Shown here piece after piece: positions 30,165-34,675 of a stretch of 34,675 nt of DNA. The notes under the pieces were generated by a model, which was given only the letters and a program-made list of their open reading frames with translations, was not told the DNA's origin and ran no database searches. The first letter of the stretch is position 1, and each line of letters starts with the position of its first letter. Both the position numbers and the translations under genes were made by a program. Origin of the DNA: a bacterium (GTDB taxonomy: Bacteria > Bacillota > Sulfobacillia > UBA995). The DNA is taken from the NCBI GenBank assembly GCA_031082145.1, contig JAVHLP010000005.1, positions 1 through 34,675 on the forward strand. Direction: 5' to 3'.

Positions 30165-31856
30165 ATGAGCAAGGAAATCGTGGTGAGCGTCGAGCCCTGG
30201 GAGACCAGGGTGGCACTGTTGGAGGAGGGGTACCTGGTTGAGATCCACCACGAACGCCCAGTCCAACAGCGAGCCGTGGGCAACATCTACAAGGGGAAAG
30301 TCGAGAACGTACTTCCCGGCATGCAGGCTTCCTTCGTCAACCTGGGGCTGGAACGGAACGCCTTCCTCTACGTCGCCGACGTGAGTCCCCGGGACGAGGA
30401 TGGTGAGGAGATACCCGTCAGCCCTCGCCGCGCCTCGATCAAGGATCTCCTGCGGCCCGGGCAGGAGGTGATGGTGCAGGTTACCAAGGACGCCATGGGT
30501 ACCAAGGGGGCCCGGGTGACCACGCACATCACCCTGCCTGGCCGGTACCTGGTGCTGATGCCCGGCGTGGACTACGTCGGGGTATCCCGCCGGATAGTGG
30601 ACGACAAGGAACGCGATCGCCTGCGCAAGTTGGCGGAGCGGCTCCGGCCCAAGAAGATGGGGGTCATCGTTCGCACCGTGGCCGAAGGCCATGAGGAGCC
30701 GGACCTGGCCGCCGACCTCCGCTTCCTCACCCGGTTGTGGGCCAAGATCCGTTCCCGCTACCGCTCTGGAGCGGCCCCCAGGGTCCTGCACAAGGACCTG
30801 GGGTTAATCTTCCGGGTCATCCGGGACACGTTCGGACCCGATGTCGAGCGCCTGGTCATCGACTCCCGGCAGGAGTACGACCGGGTACTAGACCTGTTGG
30901 ACGACATCTCTCCCGACCTCAAGAGCCGGGTGCACTTCGTCGAGAACCGGGAGCGGAGCCTGTTCGACCAGTACGGGCTGGAGGCGGAAGTGGAGCGGGC
31001 CCTCCGGCGCCGGGTCTGGCTCAAGAGCGGTGGTTATCTCGTTTTCGACCACGCCGAGGCGCTAACCGTTATCGACGTCAACACCGGCAAGTTCGTAGGC
31101 ACCACCAACCTGGCCGATACCGTGCTCCGCACTAACCTCGAAGCGGCCCGGGAGATCGCCCGTCAGATCCGGTTGCGGGACATCGGCGGGATCATCGTGG
31201 TGGACTTCATCGACATGGATGCCGAACGCGACCGGCTTAAGGTATTGCACGCTTTCACCGAGGCCGTGAAAAAGGACCGGACCAGATGGAACATCCTGGG
31301 CCTGACCCAGCTCGGGCTGGTGGAGATGACCCGCAAGAAAGCGGGCATGGCGTTGGAGGAGACCCTCCAGAAGCCCTGTCCGTACTGCGAGGGTCGGGGC
31401 AAGGTAGTCTCCGAGGACTCGGCTGCCGCCCGCTTCCGCCGTGAGATAAAGGCCATCTTGCGCCGCAGCGAGGCTGAGGCGCTGCTGGTGGAGGTGAATC
31501 CGGCAGTGGCCGCGGTGCTGATCGGCGCCGGCGGCGCTAGCCTCAAGGAACTCGAACGGGAGACAGGCCGGACCATCTTCGTGCGCGGCTCGGAGGACTG
31601 CCACCTGGAGGCCATGCGGGTGCTGCGCCACGGCTCCAAGCAGGAGGTCGAGGCCAGAGCTCTTCCCGTCCGGCCCGGGCAGGTCATCGAACTAACGGTT
31701 GAGGAACCGCACGTCTCCAACTTGTGGGACGGCATCGCCCGGGTGGAAGGCTATGTCGTAGACGTCGAGGGCGGGGGGAAGCTGGTTGGCCAGCGAGTCA
31801 AGGTGGAGATAACCAAGGCCCACCGGACCTATGCCAAGGCCAGGGTAGTGGGGTAA
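30165..31856 (+). CDS. rng: ribonuclease G / E family endonuclease
   Basis: A 563-residue endoribonuclease of RNase G size, cutting single-stranded AU-rich RNA and processing rRNA 5' ends. The N-terminal S1 domain is inserted in the RNase-H-like fold (GNIYKGKVENVLPGMQASFV, residues about 42-61). The catalytic Asp residues are D304 (IDVNTGKFVG) and D347 (VVDFIDMD). The Zn-link is CPYC, C405 and C408 (KPCPYCEGRG). These positions agree with E. coli RNase G numbering. The C-terminus has no long RNase E scaffold. ATG start with AAAGGGAT upstream. rng next to rplU-rpmA is a known arrangement. Here a PadR-ABC cassette lies between. Confidence 0.95.
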   Translation: MSKEIVVSVEPWETRVALLEEGYLVEIHHERPVQQRAVGNIYKGKVENVLPGMQASFVNLGLERNAFLYVADVSPRDEDGEEIPVSPRRASIKDLLRPGQEVMVQVTKDAMGTKGARVTTHITLPGRYLVLMPGVDYVGVSRRIVDDKERDRLRKLAERLRPKKMGVIVRTVAEGHEEPDLAADLRFLTRLWAKIRSRYRSGAAPRVLHKDLGLIFRVIRDTFGPDVERLVIDSRQEYDRVLDLLDDISPDLKSRVHFVENRERSLFDQYGLEAEVERALRRRVWLKSGGYLVFDHAEALTVIDVNTGKFVGTTNLADTVLRTNLEAAREIARQIRLRDIGGIIVVDFIDMDAERDRLKVLHAFTEAVKKDRTRWNILGLTQLGLVEMTRKKAGMALEETLQKPCPYCEGRGKVVSEDSAAARFRREIKAILRRSEAEALLVEVNPAVAAVLIGAGGASLKELERETGRTIFVRGSEDCHLEAMRVLRHGSKQEVEARALPVRPGQVIELTVEEPHVSNLWDGIARVEGYVVDVEGGGKLVGQRVKVEITKAHRTYAKARVVG

Positions 31857-31863
31857 GAGAGTG

Positions 31864-31887
31864 GGCGGGGGCGACCGGGTCCCCGCC
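31864..31887 (+). terminator. possible terminator after rng
   Basis: GGCGGGG (31864-31870) and CCCCGCC (31881-31887) form a seven-base-pair GC stem with a ten-base loop, seven bases after the rng stop. No U-run follows, so it is either a weak terminator or an end-protecting hairpin. Confidence 0.45.
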
Positions 31888-31970
31888 TGAACTCGACAAC
31901 GAACCGCTCCGCAGCGTGATCGGCCGGTAAGCCCGTCCTCCGCAGGGCCACGAGCTACTCCCGACCGCGA

Positions 31971-31999
31971 TTGACGCCGCTGTTCCACCATGGTAACAT
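31971..31999 (+). promoter_or_regulatory. sigma-A type promoter of the PadR-ABC operon
   Basis: TTGACG (31971-31976) and TAACAT (31994-31999) are 17 bases apart. The -10 partly overlaps a 12-base palindrome (31996-32007). A second TTGACC at 32010-32015 has no good -10 downstream. Confidence 0.65.
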
Positions 32000-32007
32000 A
32001 TATATGT
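31996..32007. promoter_or_regulatory. candidate PadR operator
   Basis: ACATATATATGT is a perfect 12-base palindrome in a very GC-rich region. It overlaps the end of the -10 element and the expected transcription start. Many PadR regulators bind ATGT...ACAT-type inverted repeats on their own promoters, so self-repression of this operon is a reasonable inference. Confidence 0.6.
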
Positions 32008-32044
32008 GATTGACCTATAGCTGAGGTAGGAGGTCGTATCCGGT

Positions 32045-32434
32045 TTGTGCTCTGGAGGCAGAGGATGCTGCGATGAGACCGGCCGCCGGTGTGGATGCGC
32101 CGGCATCCTGGGCCGTTGCCTAAAGCCATGCCTGCTGCTCCTCATCGCCGAAGGCGAGGGCAAGCACGGCTATGAGCTGAGCGGGGCCCTTAGGGAGCTG
32201 GGTCTTGACGTGAGCGCCGAGGGCGGGCGCCTGTACCGAGCGCTCCGCCGCCTGGAGGCAGAGGGGCTTGTTGACTCGGACTGGGACACCCGGTCAAGCG
32301 GGCCGGCCCGGCGTATCTACGCCGCAACCGAGGCCGGGAGGGAGTACCTGACCGGCATCGTGGGCTCGCTCGAAGCCGCCAGTAGCGCCCTCGCCGACCT
32401 CGCCCGGAGGGCAAGGCATCTACGCGACGGTTGA
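32045..32434 (+). CDS. PadR-family transcriptional regulator
   Basis: A 129-residue regulator. The winged-helix domain runs from about residue 28: LKPCLLLLIAEGEGKHGYEL, SAEGGRLYRALRRLEAEGLV, then DTRSSGPARRIYAATEAGRE, which fits the PadR core. A short C-terminal helical segment would mediate dimers. The first 32 residues are Cys-rich (CSGGRGCCDETGRRCGC and two more Cys). Such N-termini occur in some PadR proteins, and metal or redox sensing is possible but untested. Start is TTG at 32045, ten bases after AGGAGGT. It is followed after 49 bases by an ABC exporter it probably controls, perhaps in response to that exporter's substrate. Confidence 0.88.
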   Translation: MCSGGRGCCDETGRRCGCAGILGRCLKPCLLLLIAEGEGKHGYELSGALRELGLDVSAEGGRLYRALRRLEAEGLVDSDWDTRSSGPARRIYAATEAGREYLTGIVGSLEAASSALADLARRARHLRDG

Positions 32435-32483
32435 GGAGTCTCGACCGCGAAGGGGTCACCGTTGGCAGGGGAGATGATCAACC

Positions 32484-33440
32484 GTGATTGAGGTCCAGGG
32501 GCTCACGAAGCTCTATGGCAGTTTCCCGGCCGTACGCGGTATAGCCTTCCACGTTGCCAGAGGAGAGATCTTCGGGCTGCTGGGACCGAACGGAGCCGGC
32601 AAGACCTCCACCATCAGCATGCTGATCGGCCTCTCCCGGATATCGGCGGGAGCCGTCAGGATTGCGGGCTACGATGCCACCAGAGAGATGCCCCGAATCC
32701 AGCGAGACATCGGAGTGGTTCCCGACGAGAGCAACCTCTACGATGAACTCGAAGGCCTTGAGAACCTGTGCTTCTCCGGTGCCCTGTACGGCATGACCAG
32801 GAAGCGGCGGGAGCAGCGCGCCGCCGAATTGCTGGACCAGTTTGGCCTCCAGGCAGTCGGCTCCAAGCCGTTCAAGACCTACTCAAAGGGCATGAAGCGC
32901 AAGCTCACGATAGCGGCAGCTCTCATGCATGAACCTTCCATCCTCTTTCTGGACGAACCCACCTCCGGCATCGACGTGGCCAGTGCCCGGCAGATTCGCC
33001 AGAATCTGAAGGACATGAACGAGCGCGGGACGACCATCTTCCTGACAACTCACTACATCGAGGAGGCGGGCAGGCTCTGTGATCGAATCGCGCTCATGGT
33101 GGAGGGGCGGATCGTGAGGATCGGCACCCCGGACGAGCTGATGTCAGCCTGCCAGCGAGAGCACATCATAGAGATAACCACTGCGGGGCCGCTGGCCGGC
33201 GTCGCCGGCGAACTGGCGAAGGTTTTCAGTCACGTCCGGGTGCGGGTGACCGGCGAGAGCACGCTCAGGCTGCAGACGGATCACGCCTCGGGAGTGGGGC
33301 CGTTCGTCGTATGGCTTCACGAGAGAGGAGTTCCCGTCGTGGAGGCCACCCTCATCAGGCCAACCTTGGAGGATGCGTTCGTTGCTCTGACCAGCGTCGA
33401 CCTCGCCGAGATGAAGAGAGAGAGAGAGAGGAACAGCTGA
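32484..33440 (+). CDS. ABC exporter ATPase
   Basis: A 318-residue ATPase of the DrrA/CcmA-type ABC-2 export group. Walker A is GPNGAGKTS (residues about 35-43), the signature is YSKGMKRKLTIAAAL (SKGMK form, common in Nat/Drr-like exporters), Walker B is ILFLDEPTSGID, and the H-loop is in LTTHYIEEAG. The C-terminal 90 residues are a typical extension ending in a charged tail (EMKRERERNS) coded by an AG repeat. GTG at 32484 with AGGGGAG about ten bases upstream. Its stop overlaps the ATG of the permease by one base (TGATG). AGA/AGG arginine codons seem commoner here than in neighbouring genes. Confidence 0.93.
   Translation: MIEVQGLTKLYGSFPAVRGIAFHVARGEIFGLLGPNGAGKTSTISMLIGLSRISAGAVRIAGYDATREMPRIQRDIGVVPDESNLYDELEGLENLCFSGALYGMTRKRREQRAAELLDQFGLQAVGSKPFKTYSKGMKRKLTIAAALMHEPSILFLDEPTSGIDVASARQIRQNLKDMNERGTTIFLTTHYIEEAGRLCDRIALMVEGRIVRIGTPDELMSACQREHIIEITTAGPLAGVAGELAKVFSHVRVRVTGESTLRLQTDHASGVGPFVVWLHERGVPVVEATLIRPTLEDAFVALTSVDLAEMKRERERNS
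33417..33430 (+). repeat. (AG)7 dinucleotide tract
   Basis: Seven AG units lie in the last codons of the ATPase gene, eight bases before its stop and the start of the permease. The tract also serves as an RBS-like GA-rich region for the permease. Slippage would change the ATPase C-terminus and could alter translational coupling. Confidence 0.7.
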
Positions 33441-34174
33441 TGGGCAGCTGGATAGCATTCAGCAGTATTCTTGGGAAGGACATCCGGACTTACTATGCCA
33501 AGCCCCCCAATATCAGCTGGGGCATCGTGTTCCCCCTGGCCTGGTCGGTCATGTTCTTCGTCAAGTCATCGACCCCGGTAGACGTCAGGACGCTCTTGCC
33601 GGGCCTCGTCGTGTTGTCGGTGCTGTTCGGCACAACCTCCATGCTCGCCGTCACCATCACCTTCGAGCGGCGCAGACGCTCATTCGAGCGCCTGCTGCTG
33701 GCCCCCATGTCACTGACCAGCCTGATGTTGGCCAAGACCTCCGGGGCCATCCTCTTCGGGGTCTTCAACGCGTTCGTGCCCGTGGTGCTGGCCCGTCTTC
33801 TCATCGTCCTTCCCGGAGTCAACTGGATCATCTTCCTGCTGGGGGTCCTGCTGCTTGCGATGGCGTCGACCTTCCTGGGACTGCTCGTTGCCGTGTCGGT
33901 GAGCGAGGTCTTCGAGGCCCAGACGTTTTCCAACTTCTTTCGTTTCCCGATGATCTTCCTCTCCGGCATGTTCCTGCCCGTCCAAGATCTCCCGCATTGG
34001 CTCAGGCCGGTGTCCTCACTGCTGCCCCCTACCTACGGGGTAGACCTGATCCGGCAGGCCGTCACCGGCCAGTCGCGTCTCAACTGGATCCTGAACGCCA
34101 CTGTCCTGTCGCTGATGGTGGGCCTTCTCCTGGCGGTGTCAATCCGTCAGGTCAAGCGGCGCTGGATCATGTAG
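33440..34174 (+). CDS. ABC-2 type exporter permease
   Basis: A 244-residue membrane subunit of the exporter, with about six membrane helices (for example IVFPLAWSVMFFVKS, LLPGLVVLSVLFGTTSMLAV, FGVFNAFVPVVLARLLIVL, IIFLLGVLLLAMASTFLGLL) and the ABC-2 signature region FRFPMIFLSGMFLPVQDLP. The coding frame is open further upstream, but ATG 33440 overlaps the ATPase stop and gives the usual N-terminus. With the preceding ATPase it forms a DrrAB-like efflux pump, perhaps for a drug, lipid or ion. Substrate unknown. Confidence 0.92.
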   Translation: MGSWIAFSSILGKDIRTYYAKPPNISWGIVFPLAWSVMFFVKSSTPVDVRTLLPGLVVLSVLFGTTSMLAVTITFERRRRSFERLLLAPMSLTSLMLAKTSGAILFGVFNAFVPVVLARLLIVLPGVNWIIFLLGVLLLAMASTFLGLLVAVSVSEVFEAQTFSNFFRFPMIFLSGMFLPVQDLPHWLRPVSSLLPPTYGVDLIRQAVTGQSRLNWILNATVLSLMVGLLLAVSIRQVKRRWIM

Positions 34175-34240
34175 GTCGGCCGCCGGTTCACGGGCCGTCC
34201 CGGTCTGACCGGTCCCTGTTTCATGCCCGAATGCCGCGCG

Positions 34241-34270
34241 TTGACAGTCGATCGCAGCCCATGCTAGAAT
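34241..34270 (+). promoter_or_regulatory. sigma-A type promoter of rplU-rpmA
   Basis: A perfect TTGACA (34241-34246) and TAGAAT (34265-34270) are separated by 18 bases. The expected start near 34277 leaves a short leader of about 42 bases before rplU. It lies in the 144-base gap after the permease gene. Confidence 0.82.
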
Positions 34271-34281
34271 AAGGCGTCGTT

Positions 34282-34299
34282 GCCGGGAGGGAACCCGGC
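34282..34299 (+). promoter_or_regulatory. hairpin in the rplU leader
   Basis: GCCGGG (34282-34287) and CCCGGC (34294-34299) pair around AGGGAA, ending five bases before the GGAGGT site. L21 leaders in Bacillota are known autoregulatory structures, but this leader is short and I cannot show it matches that family. Confidence 0.4.
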
Positions 34300-34318
34300 T
34301 CATGGAGGTCAAGGCACA

Positions 34319-34630
34319 GTGTACGCGATCGTGGAGACCGGCGGCAAGCAGTACCGCATAAGCCCGGGCCAGCGGATCAAGGTGGAGAGAATGAACGCCG
34401 AAGTCGGCTCCACCGTCGAGCTTGATCGAGTCCTGGCCGTGAGTTCGGAGAACGGGCTCGAGATCGGCGCGCCTCACGTCACCGGGGCCCGGGCCGTCGC
34501 CCGGGTGGTGGATCAGGGCCGCTCGAAGAAAGTCATCGTGTTCAAGTATAAGCCCAAGGTCAACTACCGGGTCAAGCGGGGCCACCGCCAAGCGTACACC
34601 GAGCTCTTGATCGAGGCGATCCAGACCTAG
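34319..34630 (+). CDS. rplU: 50S ribosomal protein L21
   Basis: A 103-residue ribosomal protein. YAIVETGGKQYRISPGQRIK at the start and KKVIVFKYKPKVNYRVKRGH (the conserved L21 region) near the end identify it. GTG at 34319 has GGAGGT nine bases upstream. An apparent start at 34280 would begin before this RBS. It is followed after 19 bases by rpmA, with no gene between. Confidence 0.96.
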   Translation: MYAIVETGGKQYRISPGQRIKVERMNAEVGSTVELDRVLAVSSENGLEIGAPHVTGARAVARVVDQGRSKKVIVFKYKPKVNYRVKRGHRQAYTELLIEAIQT

Positions 34631-34649
34631 CTACAGAGGAGGTGCGGTG

Positions 34650-34675
34650 ATGGCCCACAAGAAGGGTGTCGGCAG
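34650..34675 (+). CDS. rpmA: 50S ribosomal protein L27, 5' end only
   Basis: Only eight full codons are in the window, reading MAHKKGVG with a partial Ser codon, the normal mature-type L27 N-terminus. ATG at 34650 lies five bases after AGAGGAGGTG. The gene runs off the right edge. The start has no N-terminal extension of the kind that Prp protease removes in many Bacillota. Confidence 0.9.

Noticed and set aside
32010-32040. Second promoter with TTGACC at 32010-32015
   Set aside because: No -10-like hexamer at 16-18 bases, and the RBS of padR lies there.
1-34675. tRNA, rRNA, CRISPR, insertion sequence, attachment site or prophage
   Set aside because: No cloverleaf with conserved arms, no regular spacer repeats, no transposase, integrase or terminal inverted repeats were seen on reading. 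A model-based RNA scan was not possible here.

Overview
The window looks like a chromosomal segment from a high-GC (about two thirds G+C by eye), endospore-forming member of the Bacillota. The evidence is a T-box leader in front of valS, an alpha/beta-type small acid-soluble spore protein, a spoIVFA/spoIVFB-like pair, strong AGGAGG-type ribosome binding sites with many GTG and TTG starts, and the gene order maf-radC-mreBCD-mrdA-minCDE-rodA-...-rng-rplU-rpmA, which is familiar from Clostridia-like lineages. I cannot name the genus from sequence alone.

Layout. Positions 1-411 hold a promoter and a T-box leader for valS (412-3060). valS overlaps a class I methyltransferase gene. Next comes a three-gene MacAB-like export cassette (3896-7583): ATPase, membrane-fusion adaptor and FtsX-type permease. 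The adaptor is unusual because it seems to contain two complete barrel-sandwich/beta-barrel units. Then follow folC, a PrcB-like small protein, an M20 amidohydrolase and a SPOR-domain membrane protein, closed by a clear hairpin terminator at 11646. A small DUF4321-like membrane protein leads into the division and shape cluster maf, radC, mreB, mreC, mreD, mrdA, minC, minD, minE and rodA (11800-20812). Here minC lacks any recognisable N-terminal FtsZ-inhibitory domain, and rodA has its own near-consensus promoter.

From 20884 to 25621 lies an accessory block: an orphan peptide-type binding lipoprotein, the decayed remnant of a C45-family peptidase/acyltransferase, and on the minus strand a spore-protein gene and a Lon-like AAA+ protease. 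The plus-strand housekeeping layout resumes at 25749 with a SpoIVFA-like M23 protein that keeps its zinc ligands, an M50 SpoIVFB-like protease, a B12/radical-SAM protein with its small DUF2344 partner (a conserved pair whose function I do not know), and ribonuclease G. A PadR regulator with an apparent self-operator and an ABC exporter (32045-34174) sit between rng and the rplU-rpmA ribosomal protein genes. rpmA is cut by the window end.

How the genes fit together. Much of the window serves cell-envelope growth and division (MreBCD, PBP2, RodA, MinCDE, SPOR protein), sporulation (SpoIVFA/FB, SASP, possibly the Lon-like protease) and translation (ValRS, L21, L27, RNase G). The export cassettes look like insertions into this backbone. 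No tRNA, rRNA, CRISPR array, insertion sequence or prophage was seen. I did not find a clearly new defence or mobile system. The best second-look items are the double-unit adaptor, the short MinC, the radical-SAM/DUF2344 pair, the C45 remnant, and L27 without an adjacent Prp protease.
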